Assembly: GCA_017460885.1 (NCBI GenBank)
Contig: JAFUAB010000043.1
Location: 90,063 to 154,062, forward strand
DNA length: 64,000 bases
From: Lachnospiraceae bacterium
GTDB lineage: Bacteria; Bacillota; Clostridia; Lachnospirales; Lachnospiraceae
Reading direction: 5' to 3'
The notes below the pieces were generated by a model, which was not told where the DNA came from, did no database searches, and saw only the letters and a program-made list of their open reading frames with translations. This document shows positions 18,578-26,171 of this stretch, piece after piece (position 1 is the first letter of the stretch; every line of letters begins with the position of its first letter). A program made the position numbers and the translations under genes.

Positions 18578-18645
18578 GGAACTGTTGCAAAATAACTTGA
18601 TCATTTATCCTTTGCCAACTGTTCAAGTTATTTATGAACAGTTCC
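18578..18645. repeat. Imperfect inverted repeat downstream of the small gene
   Basis: Arms at 18578-18599 and 18624-18645 match at 19 of 22 positions (GGAACTGTTGCAAAATAACTTG is paired with a near-complement) around a 24-base centre. It could be a terminator without a T-run or a small palindromic element. The 15 bases GTAAGGAACTGTTGC at 18574 also occur at 8478. Confidence 0.5.
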
Positions 18646-18653
18646 TAAGGCGT

Positions 18654-18711
18654 GAGATCATGAACTGATGAAGAAGCATGCGCAGGAGATCATGAATTGA
18701 TGAAGAAGCAT
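18654..18711 (+). repeat. Tandem 26-base direct repeat before guaA
   Basis: Two copies (18654-18679 and 18686-18711) differ at one base and are spaced 32 bases apart. Each contains atgaa-tgatgaagaagcat, so each carries short ATG-TGA units just upstream of the guaA ribosome site. The function is unknown. Confidence 0.6.
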
Positions 18712-18728
18712 ATGTCAGAGAGGAGCAG

Positions 18729-20588
18729 ATGAAGATGATACGGGAGCAGGAAAAGGTAATAGTCATAGACTTCGGAGGGCAATACAACCAGCTGGTTGCC
18801 CGCAGAGTCAGGGAGTGTAATGTATATTGCGAGATATATTCGTACAGAACGCCTCTCGAAGAGATCATGAAGATGCAGCCAAAAGGGATCATCCTTACCG
18901 GCGGACCAAACAGCTGCTATGAGGAGGGAGCGCCGACCGCTCCAAAGGAACTTTTTGAACTCGGAGTGCCGGTTCTCGGCCTGTGCTACGGAGCGCAGCT
19001 GATGCAGCAGGTGCTGGGAGGCAGGGTAGAACGTGCCGCGATGCGTGAATACGGCAAGACCGAGGTGAAGGTGAATACCTCCAGTCCCTTGTTTATTGGG
19101 ATCACCGAGGAAAACGGCACTGATCCCACGTCGGAATCCGGTGATGGCAGTTCAGCGGCCCATGAGGTTACGACGATCTGCTGGATGAGCCATTTTGACT
19201 ACATTTCCAGGCTTGCGCCGGGGTTCGAATCCGTGGCGTACAGTGACAACTGTCCGGTCGCCGCCGCTCAGGACCGCTCGAGGGGATTGTATGGCATTCA
19301 GTTCCATCCGGAGGTTCTGCACACCAGGGACGGCAAAAGGATGCTCTATAATTTTGTTCGCAACGTATGCGGCTGTGCGGGGACCTGGCGCATGGATTCC
19401 TTCGTGGAATCATCGGTTAAGGAGATCAGGAATAAGGTCGGAGACGGCAGGGTGCTGCTTGCCCTTTCGGGGGGTGTGGATTCATCAGTGCTGGCTGCAC
19501 TGCTGGCCCGTGCCGTTGGCCCCCAGCTGACGTGCGTGTTCGTGGATCACGGACTCATGAGAAAGGACGAGGGCGATGAGGTCGAGGCCGTATTCGGCAA
19601 GGGAGGTCTTTTCGATATCAATTTTATACGGGTAAATGCTGCTGACAGATATTACGTCCGACTGGCCGGCGTGGATGAGCCGGAGCAGAAAAGAAAGATA
19701 ATCGGCCGTGAGTTCATCCGCGTATTCGAAGAGGAGGCAAAGAAGATCGGTAAGGTCGATTTCCTGGCACAGGGAACCATCTATCCCGACGTCGTGGAAT
19801 CGGGACTTGGCGGCGAGAGCGTCGTGATCAAGTCTCATCATAACGTGGGCGGCCTGCCGGATCACGTGGATTTCAAGGAGATAATCGAACCGCTACGTAA
19901 CCTGTTTAAGGATGAAGTGCGCAAGGTCGGACTGGAGCTTGGCATTCCCGAGAATCTCGTCTTCCGCCAGCCTTTCCCCGGCCCCGGCCTGGGCATCCGC
20001 ATCATAGGCGACGTAACGGCGGAGAAGGTCCGCATAGTCCGGGAGGCCGATGCGATATTTCGCGAAGAGGTGGCAAGGGCTGCCGAGGAGTGGAGAGTTA
20101 AAAATATTAAAGGATACCGGGCAGCCAAAGAAATGGTTCAGACAGTGAGCGACGGGAAATCGAACGAAGCGACCCTGGATGCCTCAGGCGGAAATCCGTT
20201 CGATGAGACGGCTGGAAATGTTTCAAATACGGACGGTCGTGCTACGGCCGGCACAGGCGCCGGCATCACCTCGGATACTTCCGGACTGTCCGTTCAGGAG
20301 AAATTCGACAGATACATGAATCAGAATCCCGAATGGATGCCGGATCAGTATTTCGCCGCGCTCACCAACGTCCGCTCCGTCGGAGTCATGGGTGACGAGC
20401 GAACCTACGACTACGCCGTGGCACTTCGCGCCGTCCGCACCATCGACTTCATGACCGCCGAAGCCGCACCCCTCCCCTGGGACCTGGTCCAGCGCGTCAC
20501 CAGCCGCATCATCAACGAAGTCCGCTCCTGTAATAATGTGTTTTACTGTTGTGCAGGGAAGCCGCCGGCCACGATAGAGCTGGAATAA
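18729..20588 (+). CDS. guaA: GMP synthase (glutamine-hydrolysing), with insertions
   Basis: Converts XMP to GMP with glutamine and ATP. The class I amidotransferase domain has Cys86 (GLCYGAQ), His193 and Glu195 (FHPEV). The ATP pyrophosphatase P-loop SGGVDSS is at 247-253, and the dimerisation domain ends [16 protein letters not shown] sits just before the ATG. At 619 residues it is about 100 longer than usual. About 20 residues are added near 127-146, and a Gly/Ser/Thr/Asn-rich block is added at about 451-539, between the EEVARA helix and QYFAALTN. The last segment before KPPATIELE ([12 protein letters not shown]) is diverged and its codons differ from the preceding ones, as expected beside an integration site. 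Confidence 0.95.
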   Translation: MKMIREQEKVIVIDFGGQYNQLVARRVRECNVYCEIYSYRTPLEEIMKMQPKGIILTGGPNSCYEEGAPTAPKELFELGVPVLGLCYGAQLMQQVLGGRVERAAMREYGKTEVKVNTSSPLFIGITEENGTDPTSESGDGSSAAHEVTTICWMSHFDYISRLAPGFESVAYSDNCPVAAAQDRSRGLYGIQFHPEVLHTRDGKRMLYNFVRNVCGCAGTWRMDSFVESSVKEIRNKVGDGRVLLALSGGVDSSVLAALLARAVGPQLTCVFVDHGLMRKDEGDEVEAVFGKGGLFDINFIRVNAADRYYVRLAGVDEPEQKRKIIGREFIRVFEEEAKKIGKVDFLAQGTIYPDVVESGLGGESVVIKSHHNVGGLPDHVDFKEIIEPLRNLFKDEVRKVGLELGIPENLVFRQPFPGPGLGIRIIGDVTAEKVRIVREADAIFREEVARAAEEWRVKNIKGYRAAKEMVQTVSDGKSNEATLDASGGNPFDETAGNVSNTDGRATAGTGAGITSDTSGLSVQEKFDRYMNQNPEWMPDQYFAALTNVRSVGVMGDERTYDYAVALRAVRTIDFMTAEAAPLPWDLVQRVTSRIINEVRSCNNVFYCCAGKPPATIELE

Positions 20589-20590
20589 TG
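20574..20590 (+). repeat. Left attachment-like repeat at guaA 3' end
   Basis: ATAGAGCTGGAATAATG spans the last codons and stop of guaA (encoding IELE-stop). It recurs with one mismatch at 24595-24611. The guaA 3' end is a known integration site for genomic islands (core like GAGTGGGAATAA), so this is read as one end of an inserted element. Confidence 0.75.
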
Positions 20591-20610
20591 TACATTGTCA
20601 TAGGGCAAAG

Positions 20611-20636
20611 CAGTTTATCCTCCAAGAGGCAAACTG
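20611..20636. other. Small hairpin after guaA
   Basis: CAGTTT and AAACTG enclose an inner CCTC-caa-GAGG stem. There is no T-run, and it lies just inside the proposed island. Confidence 0.35.
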
Positions 20637-20670
20637 TCTTAGCCTGTAAGAATTAAATAGTACATAAGTA

Positions 20671-20724
20671 ACAGACCTTGAAAAGGACTCCACAATCGTC
20701 TTTCCAAGGTCTGTTCTTTTGTTT
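20671..20724 (+). terminator. Intrinsic terminator after guaA
   Basis: A long stem begins ACAGACCTTG (20671-20680) and pairs with CAAGGTCTGT (20705-20714), with further inner pairing. It is followed by ttcttttgttt. It now terminates guaA but lies inside the proposed island. Confidence 0.8.
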
Positions 20725-20822
20725 ATTAATCCTTGTAGTATAAGGCGTTGATGGATTTATGACTCTGGAGTTAGAGTCTTTTACAGATAACCATTAAGAA
20801 GTATTATGGGTACTCTTTATCT

Positions 20823-21593
20823 ATGGGTGGAGGATATGATTACTTTTGTTTGAGTGATGCAGAAAAGGAATACTGGACTTCAAATGAGGCGAAGATTCCG
20901 AAGCCCTTTGTGTGGAAAACAAATTATGGCTTGTATTCAATGCGTGCGAATATCTCTGCTTCTATGACGCTTGCGATATTCTTGATCGGGATCTGTCTGT
21001 CTGGGATATATGCCGGAGAACTGAGCCATCGAACGGAGGACTTAATCCTTTGTACAAAAACAGGCAAAGAAACGATAGCAGCAGCAAAATTGATCTCAGG
21101 AGGCCTTTTTTCTGCCGTAGTGGGAGGGATATTGTTTATTGCCGTAAACTCTCCTCATGTCATTTTTAATGGGTTCAACGGCTGGGATACTGCATGTCAG
21201 CTTATCATTCCATTTACGTCCTACCCATATACATCAGGGAAGATGGTGCTTGTTTGTTTTGGGGTCTATATGTTGGCTTCGGTATTGGCGGGTGCAATTG
21301 CTATGTTTCTGTCCTGTGTTCTAAAGAATATGGTGGCATCTGCAGGAGTAATCTGTGGAACTGTGTTTGTTGATCTGTTCTTTACAATCCCACACAGGTT
21401 CCGTGTTCTTTCGCAGATGCGATTTCTTACTCCGATACAGGTTCTTATCAATGGCTCCATGACGGATCCAAGGCTTGTTCATATAGGTGAGCATTTTTTG
21501 GGGACATATCAGACCGCTGCAATTCTCTATGTTGTTCTGATCTGCGTGTTCTGCATGTTGACATACCAGGCTTATATGAGAGTGAAGCGATAA
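20823..21593 (+). pseudogene. N-terminally truncated ABC-2 type permease
   Basis: The 256 visible residues hold about six hydrophobic segments (near 45-65, 93-110, 137-160, 165-185, 235-252), as in ABC-2 type permeases. Protein-like sequence (for example KKYYGYSLS) continues in frame upstream of the first ATG to a TAG at 20772-20774 without any usable start or ribosome site, so the original N-terminus and first helix are missing. No ATPase partner is nearby. AT-rich codon use differs from guaA. It is probably a remnant carried by the island. Confidence 0.6.
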
Positions 21594-21628
21594 GAAGAGT
21601 AGCAATATAGTCGTGGTATGATGGAAAA

Positions 21629-21651
21629 GGGAGCGATAGTATTTCGCTCCC
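21629..21651. terminator. Hairpin between convergent remnants
   Basis: Perfect eight-base arms GGGAGCGA / TCGCTCCC with a seven-base loop. It has an AAAA on its left, giving a short T-run on the minus strand. It probably ends the minus-strand gene and perhaps both. Confidence 0.6.
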
Positions 21652-21679
21652 TCCTGCCTACAAATTCTGATAAAGCAGA

Positions 21680-22429
21680 TTACTTTTTGATGAGTTCCTC
21701 CGCCATAGAGAACAGATCGTCAGCTGATACATCATCATTTGTGAAAATGAGATAGCGTATCCCGTCCTTTGCAAAGGACGCATTGCTGAAGAAGTATGTT
21801 TCTTTATCGCCGCCGTAGCTTACAAAGAAATGATCATCTTTTTCCTTGCGCTCCTGTACCGATGTTTCAAGGGGTTCATCCTCATTGGGGAGAATGAGAT
21901 ATTCATCGTAGTTGAATGCGACGGTAATGCCGTCTGTGGTACGGGTTTCGGTAGGAGTACGATCTTCATCATCCGATATGTTGTATGACAGGGTGAGATT
22001 TACTATACCACCGTCAGCGTTTTTATATACGGCACGAAGGTCATCCCACTTACCAATAGTATTGCCAGCTTCGTCCTTTCCGCTGACATTTACGGTATTT
22101 CCGCCGTCAAAAACATAATCGTCACCTAACGAATCCGGAAACTCCGGCATCTTAACATCCGTGGTTGTCTGAACACCGTCGGTAGCATCGTTCATCTCTA
22201 TTACGGATGTGTAATCATAAGCTCCCCTGGAGCTTGCCTCGTAGGAAATGATCTTTGATGCGGCAAATAGCATCAGGTGATCTGGTGAAAGTCTGTGAGA
22301 AAGAGCTGAAGTAGATTTCGGGATATTTTTACAAGAACTAAATGATAACATGTAAATTAACACGTAAATATACTTGCGCATTGGTTTTTGTGTTGTATTA
22401 TAAGTGTAAATTTGTAGCAGAAGAATCAA
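21680..22429 (-). CDS. Uncharacterised protein, possibly a decayed anti-sigma or DUF4367-like gene
   Basis: The C-terminal 190 residues look like a soluble beta-rich extracytoplasmic domain (ITVAFNYDEYLILP, THHF-like FFVSYGGDKETYFF, and the ending YLIFTNDDVSADDLFSMAEELI), resembling the C-terminal domain of DUF4367 and anti-sigma relatives. The N-terminal 45 residues are unlike a signal peptide, have no ribosome site at any of the four candidate ATGs, and overlap the divergent promoter of the antitoxin gene. The authentic N-terminus has probably been lost. The length is therefore uncertain, and it is likely a fragment. Confidence 0.5.
   Translation of the reverse strand: MILLLQIYTYNTTQKPMRKYIYVLIYMLSFSSCKNIPKSTSALSHRLSPDHLMLFAASKIISYEASSRGAYDYTSVIEMNDATDGVQTTTDVKMPEFPDSLGDDYVFDGGNTVNVSGKDEAGNTIGKWDDLRAVYKNADGGIVNLTLSYNISDDEDRTPTETRTTDGITVAFNYDEYLILPNEDEPLETSVQERKEKDDHFFVSYGGDKETYFFSNASFAKDGIRYLIFTNDDVSADDLFSMAEELIKK
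22374..22401 (+). promoter_or_regulatory. Promoter of the Phd-like antitoxin gene
   Basis: TTGCGC (22374-22379) and TATTAT (22396-22401) have a 16-base spacer. TGTAAATT occurs at 22351 and 22406 on either side and could be antitoxin operator half-sites. Confidence 0.4.
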
Positions 22430-22446
22430 TGGATGGAGGTGTCAAT

Positions 22447-22707
22447 ATGCCGAGTATAATGCCGATTTCGGACTTGAGGAATTATACAGAAGTCCTTAAG
22501 GAAGTTGATAGTAAAAATCGCGTTTATCTTACAAGAAACGGTCATGGTGCATATACGATCATGACGGTGGCTGAAGCTGATGAGTTGGACAGGATCAGAG
22601 CTGCTAGAGCACTTGCTACAGATCTGCGAAGAGCTGAAGATCGGGCTAACCGGGAAGGCTGGATTGATGCGGATGACTTTGACCGGGAGATGGGGATCAT
22701 AGATTGA
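22447..22707 (+). CDS. Phd/YefM family antitoxin, apparently orphan
   Basis: An 86-residue antitoxin that should bind its own promoter and, normally, neutralise a RelE/ParE or Doc toxin. The N-terminal PISDLRNYTEVLKEVD and the VYLTRNGHGAYTIMTV strand are typical of the Phd/YefM fold. The acidic helical C-terminus is the usual toxin-binding tail. The start at 22447 is chosen because GGAGG lies seven bases upstream. The toxin expected immediately downstream is absent; only a short Lys/Glu-rich open frame without a start follows. It is probably a relic of a toxin-antitoxin pair. Confidence 0.85.
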   Translation: MPSIMPISDLRNYTEVLKEVDSKNRVYLTRNGHGAYTIMTVAEADELDRIRAARALATDLRRAEDRANREGWIDADDFDREMGIID

Positions 22708-22867
22708 AGAAATTTATGCTGCTAAGATTCGTGAAAAGAAAGCTGAAGAAAAACGTGCCAAAGAAAAGATGCAGGAAAAAAAGCGAGCACTTAAGCAAAA
22801 GGAAAAACTAGAGGAGAAGAAATTAGAAATTAAAGAGGAATGTTTAGGTTTTAATAAATACGGCTGA
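22703..22867 (+). pseudogene. Lys/Glu-rich C-terminal coding remnant
   Basis: An open frame without a proper start reads EEIYAAKIREKKAEEK and continues as a strongly helical charged tail ending LGFNKYG. The stop is at 22865-22867. Only an internal ATG (22769) exists, with no ribosome site. This looks like the end of a larger mobile-element protein fused by deletion to the antitoxin stop. I do not recognise the parent. Confidence 0.35.
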
Positions 22868-22892
22868 GTGGTACTACCATTCATTATATAAC

Positions 22893-22940
22893 AGCTCTCG
22901 GACTGGAATGTAACATTTCCACGAAGAGAGCTATTTCTTT
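22893..22940 (+). terminator. Intrinsic terminator after the antitoxin remnant
   Basis: AGCTCTC (22893-22899) pairs with GAGAGCT (22926-22932), with inner GGAATG/CATTTCC pairing, followed by atttcttt. Confidence 0.6.
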
Positions 22941-22996
22941 GCAGATGGTTGTATGGAAAGCGAAAGACACTGAAAATGTTTGCAGATTCATATAAT

Positions 22997-23047
22997 ATAA
23001 GTGACAAAAAATGTCACTTATATTATAATAATGTCACTTATGAAAAA
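22997..23047 (+). promoter_or_regulatory. Promoter with operator-like repeats before the AlbA-type regulator
   Basis: GTGACA (23001-23006) and TATAAT (23024-23029) form a promoter with a 17-base spacer. It is covered by a perfect inverted repeat, ATAAGTGACA (22997-23006) and TGTCACTTAT (23012-23021). A third TGTCACTTAT is at 23032-23041, exactly 20 bases after the second. The geometry suggests autoregulation by the downstream winged-helix protein. Confidence 0.65.
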
Positions 23048-23059
23048 TGAGGTGCTGAA

Positions 23060-24412
23060 ATGAATCTTGGAAAAGAGACTGAGACGCTTGAGTTTAAGAA
23101 ATCTACTGGTGAGATAAAAGAAGGAATGGTGTCAATATCGTCTATCCTGAATAAGCATGGGGTTGGTACATTATACTTCGGAGTAAAACCTAATGGTGAT
23201 GTAATCGGACAGGATGTTTCCGAGTCGTCACTCCGGGATGTTTCAAGGGCTGTATATGAAAATATCAAACCCCAAATATATCCGGCGATTGATGAAGAAG
23301 TGCTTGATGGGCGTCATGTTATTAAGGTGGAATTCAGCGGAGAAAATGCACCGTATTCTGCGGCTGGAAGGTACTATTTGAGAACTGCAGACGAGGATCG
23401 AGAAGTAACACCGGAAGAATTGAAGGCATTCTTTGGGGCAAGCAAACATCGTGGTAAATGGGAGCGGGCAAAGTCCGAGGCTAAAGAAGATAAGGTTGAT
23501 AGGAAGACTATTAGATCCTTTTGGAAAAAAGCTGTATCAGTTGGCAGATTGCCGGAAGGGAAATACACCTGTCCTATAATTTTAAACCGTTATGGGCTGG
23601 TTACAGGCGGATATTTGACGAATGCGGGAGAGGTTCTGTTTGGTAATACACATCCCGTTACACTGAAAATGGCTATTTTTGCAACCAATGAGAAGCTGAC
23701 CTTTTTAGATATGAAGGTCTATGAAGATAACATATATAATTTGCTACAGATTGCCGAGGATTACATTTTAAAAAATATCCATTGGAGAAACGAAATTACC
23801 GGATTTGAAAGAGAAGAGATTCCGGAGATCCCGATAGCTGTTATCAGAGAGGTTCTCGCAAACAGCTTTGCTCATGCTATCTATGATAACAGGACACAGC
23901 ATGAAATATGTATTCATCCGGACATGGTGACAATTTACAGTCCGGGGGACTATGCAAGTGAGTATAAGCCCGAGGAATACATTAAGCGAAACATTGAATC
24001 TGAACTGAGGAACCCTAATATAGCAAGGCTTCTTTACTTAACCAAATCTATTGAGAAATTTGGAAGTGGTTTTAAGAGAATAGACAGTTTGTGCAGGGAT
24101 GCCGGAGTTAAATATTCATATGATAGAACAAAAAATGGCTTCAAGTTCATTCTGTATAGATCCGGGTCCATAAGTGACACATCAAGTGTCACTTATGATG
24201 TCACTTATGAAAAAAGACAGGCTTTAAACATTACAGAACAAGCTGTGCTTGCCGTATTAAAACAAAATCCTGCAATATCGCGTGAGGAGATTGCTGAAAG
24301 GGTATCAAAGACTGTGAGAACTGTACAGAGAGCATTGGTGTCTTTGACGGAAAAAGGATATATAAAGCGTGTTGGAGCAAAGAAAAACTCCACATGGGAA
24401 GTGCTGAAATAA
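23060..24412 (+). CDS. AlbA_2 (Schlafen-like)/RecG-like regulator with C-terminal winged helix
   Basis: The 450-residue protein begins with the AlbA_2 domain (ETLEFKKST at 7-15, about 1-120). The HATPase_c_4-like region typical of putative transcriptional regulators follows (about 250-375, with VLANSFAHAIYDNR and IEKFGSGFKRI). A winged helix ends the protein (about 390-450, ISREEIAERVSKTVRTVQRAL). GAGGTG lies five bases before the ATG. Family members are often found on mobile elements and in defence loci; biochemical roles are poorly known. The linker at 371-383 is encoded by copies of the same repeat seen in the promoter. Codon use is AT-rich relative to the chromosome-like flanks. Confidence 0.88.
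   Translation: MNLGKETETLEFKKSTGEIKEGMVSISSILNKHGVGTLYFGVKPNGDVIGQDVSESSLRDVSRAVYENIKPQIYPAIDEEVLDGRHVIKVEFSGENAPYSAAGRYYLRTADEDREVTPEELKAFFGASKHRGKWERAKSEAKEDKVDRKTIRSFWKKAVSVGRLPEGKYTCPIILNRYGLVTGGYLTNAGEVLFGNTHPVTLKMAIFATNEKLTFLDMKVYEDNIYNLLQIAEDYILKNIHWRNEITGFEREEIPEIPIAVIREVLANSFAHAIYDNRTQHEICIHPDMVTIYSPGDYASEYKPEEYIKRNIESELRNPNIARLLYLTKSIEKFGSGFKRIDSLCRDAGVKYSYDRTKNGFKFILYRSGSISDTSSVTYDVTYEKRQALNITEQAVLAVLKQNPAISREEIAERVSKTVRTVQRALVSLTEKGYIKRVGAKKNSTWEVLK
24170..24214 (+). repeat. Intragenic copy of the promoter operator-like repeats
   Basis: ATAAGTGACA (24170-24179), TGTCACTTAT (24187-24196) and TGTCACTTAT (24199-24208) repeat the inverted-plus-direct order of the promoter copy, with different spacers. 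The 16 bases TGTCACTTATGAAAAA are identical at 23032-23047 and 24199-24214. They encode SDTSSVTYDVTYEKR, a VTxx-type linker before the winged helix. Confidence 0.7.
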
Positions 24413-24594
24413 AAACATTGGAAATAGAGGCAGTGCATGGTACAAGGATTATTTATAAGAAGCAGTAAATGTTCCGTGATACCTTTTTGATACCTGTTTG
24501 TTTTGAAACGAGGAATAATCTGTCAAAACCGTAAAATATAGATACGAAAACAGCGGATTATAGACAATATATAAACCTAAACGGGTTTAATACA

Positions 24595-24611
24595 ATAGAG
24601 CTGGAGTAATG
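24595..24611 (+). repeat. Right attachment-like repeat (second guaA 3' end)
   Basis: ATAGAGCTGGAGTAATG matches 16 of 17 bases of the guaA 3' end at 20574 and also reads IELE-stop in the same register. It is read as the ancestral guaA end left at the far side of the insertion. Confidence 0.75.
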
Positions 24612-24650
24612 CCATCAGAATATTGATCGGCTTAAAGCAAGCTTATCCGT

Positions 24651-24680
24651 GGGATACGCTGTTTCGGCGTATCCCCTTTG
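24651..24680 (+). terminator. Hairpin, probably the ancestral guaA terminator
   Basis: Perfect nine-base arms GGGATACGC (24651-24659) and GCGTATCCC (24667-24675), followed by ctttg. It lies 40 bases after the second guaA-end copy, where a guaA terminator would have been before the insertion. Confidence 0.6.
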
Positions 24681-24731
24681 TACATGTGGAAACTGAAGCA
24701 TTTAATGAGCGGATGACGTGCCCATCCACGC

Positions 24732-25157
24732 ATGTCAGGCGGGACAAAAGTGTCAAAAGAAAACAGCGAAACAAGACATAAAAACATGGTCTCGATCAAG
24801 AGCAGGGACACGAGCATCGAGGTCAAGCTGAGGAAAATGCTGTGGGACCGCGGTATCAGATACCGCAAAAACTACAAGGCCCTGCCCGGCAGCCCGGACA
24901 TTGTGCTCACCAAATACAGGATCGCCAAGATCGCAAGGAACATAGACCGGGATGATGCGGTCAACAAGCAGCTGATCGCCATAGGATGGACGGTGCTGAG
25001 ATTTTGGGGCAGGGACATACTGAAATACCCGGATGAGTGCCTTCGCGCCGTCGAGGAGACGATTTTTGAAAATGAGCTCAGGCAATACGAAAGCGATGCC
25101 GAAAGGCGCGAGGAGACCGGAGAAGACGTGATCCCGGACTCCGGTACGGAGGAATGA
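24732..25157 (+). pseudogene. vsr: Very-short-patch-repair endonuclease with internal deletion
   Basis: Vsr nicks at T:G mismatches that arise from deaminated 5-methylcytosine. The N-terminal half (RHKNMVSIKSRDTSIEVKLR, then LPGSPDIVLTKYRIA) and the C-terminal part (NIDRDDAVNKQLIAIGWTVLRFWG) match the family. The segment normally between them, holding FxxGxFWH and about 30 residues, is missing. The junction is at residues 65/66 (near 24926). The catalytic Asp of SPD remains but the Phe-Trp-His part is gone. Short ATCGC repeats flank the junction. A GTG at 24750 with AGGCGGG before it is an alternative start. No Dcm-type methyltransferase is nearby. Confidence 0.75.
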
Positions 25158-25160
25158 GTG

Positions 25161-25787
25161 ATGCCTAAACAAAAGATGCAAAAGCAGGAGAGATCAGGAC
25201 AAGCGGCCGTGAAGCGCAGTGCGGCCAAACAATCATGGAAAGCCGGTAACATGCTTTATCCGGTGCCGGCGGTGATGGTCAGCTGCCGGAGGCCGGGTGA
25301 AAAGGCCAACATAGTGACGATAGCCTGGGCCGGGACGGTGTGCTCGGATCCTGCCATGACGTCGATCTCGGTCCGTCCCGAGAGACATTCGCACGACGTC
25401 ATCGAGGAAACCGGAGAATTCGTCATCAATCTGGTGAATGAGGAACTGGTCCGTGCCTGTGACTGGTGCGGAGTCACGTCCGGCAGGGATCATGACAAAT
25501 TTAAGGAGATGAACCTGAACGAATATGTCTCCGAATTCATGCAGACCCCCGCCATAGCAGAGAGCCCTGTCAACATATACTGCAAGGTGGTCAGGACCGA
25601 GCGCCTCGGGTCTCACGACATGTTCATCGGAGAAGTCGCGGGCGTTACCGTGGATGAGAAATACATGGATGAAAAGGGCCGGTTTGCGCTGGAGCATACC
25701 GGACTCATCGCCTATTCGCATGGCGAGTATTTTGCACTGGGCAAAAAGCTTGGCAAGTTCGGGTATTCCGTAAAGAAAAGCAAGTGA
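25161..25787 (+). CDS. Flavin reductase-like FMN-binding split-barrel protein
   Basis: The 208-residue protein resembles the DIM6/NTAB flavin reductase-like family. The split barrel starts at LYPVPAVMVSCRRPGEKAN and continues with IVTIAWAGTVCSDP, SISVRPERHSHDVIEETGEFVINL and a C-terminal strand ending in YFALGKKLGKFGY. The ATG at 25161 is preferred over the GTG three bases earlier because GGAGGA ends seven bases upstream. It follows the vsr remnant by three bases and precedes clpS. Members bind FMN and reduce flavins or other small acceptors; the specific substrate is unknown. Confidence 0.85.
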   Translation: MPKQKMQKQERSGQAAVKRSAAKQSWKAGNMLYPVPAVMVSCRRPGEKANIVTIAWAGTVCSDPAMTSISVRPERHSHDVIEETGEFVINLVNEELVRACDWCGVTSGRDHDKFKEMNLNEYVSEFMQTPAIAESPVNIYCKVVRTERLGSHDMFIGEVAGVTVDEKYMDEKGRFALEHTGLIAYSHGEYFALGKKLGKFGYSVKKSK

Positions 25788-25868
25788 GAAACAGCGAAGC
25801 AGGGCCGGAACTAAGCTGGGCCGGCAGGCCAGGCTGCCCGGCAAACGAAGTTCAGATGGAGGCAGACC

Positions 25869-26171
25869 GTGGCAACTGACAGTGCCCTAAAGGAAAATAC
25901 AAAGATAGAGCTAAAGGAGCCGAAGCATTACAACGTGATCATGATCAATGATGATTTCACTACCATGGAATTCGTGGTCATGATCCTGGTGGACGTATTT
26001 GACAAGGATGAGGCGACCGCGGAGGAGCTGATGATGAAGGTACACAGGATCGGCCGTGCCGTCGTGGGTACGTATCCCTATGACATTGCCATGACCAGGA
26101 CGAGCAAGGCGCTTGACATGGCCAGGATGGAGGGATTTCCCTTCAGGATGATCGTGGAGGAGACGGAATGA
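25869..26171 (+). CDS. clpS: ATP-dependent Clp protease adaptor ClpS
   Basis: ClpS recognises N-terminal Leu, Phe, Tyr and Trp on proteins and delivers them to ClpA-ClpP. The hallmark HYNVIMINDDFTTMEFVV (about 18-35) and the C-terminal FPFRMIVEE strand are clear. The 100-residue length is normal. The GTG start has GGAGG six bases upstream. The stop overlaps the clpA ATG by four bases, so the adaptor and unfoldase are translationally coupled. ClpS is common in Proteobacteria and Actinobacteria but less typical in Clostridia. Confidence 0.95.
   Translation: MATDSALKENTKIELKEPKHYNVIMINDDFTTMEFVVMILVDVFDKDEATAEELMMKVHRIGRAVVGTYPYDIAMTRTSKALDMARMEGFPFRMIVEETE

Larger units (their letters stand above)
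24413..24731. other. Intergenic region containing the right island junction and the old guaA terminator
   Basis: The left part is AT-rich with no gene. It ends in the right att-like repeat (24595-24611). After the junction lies a GGGATACGC/GCGTATCCC hairpin, then the vsr remnant. No coding frame is convincing. Confidence 0.6.
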
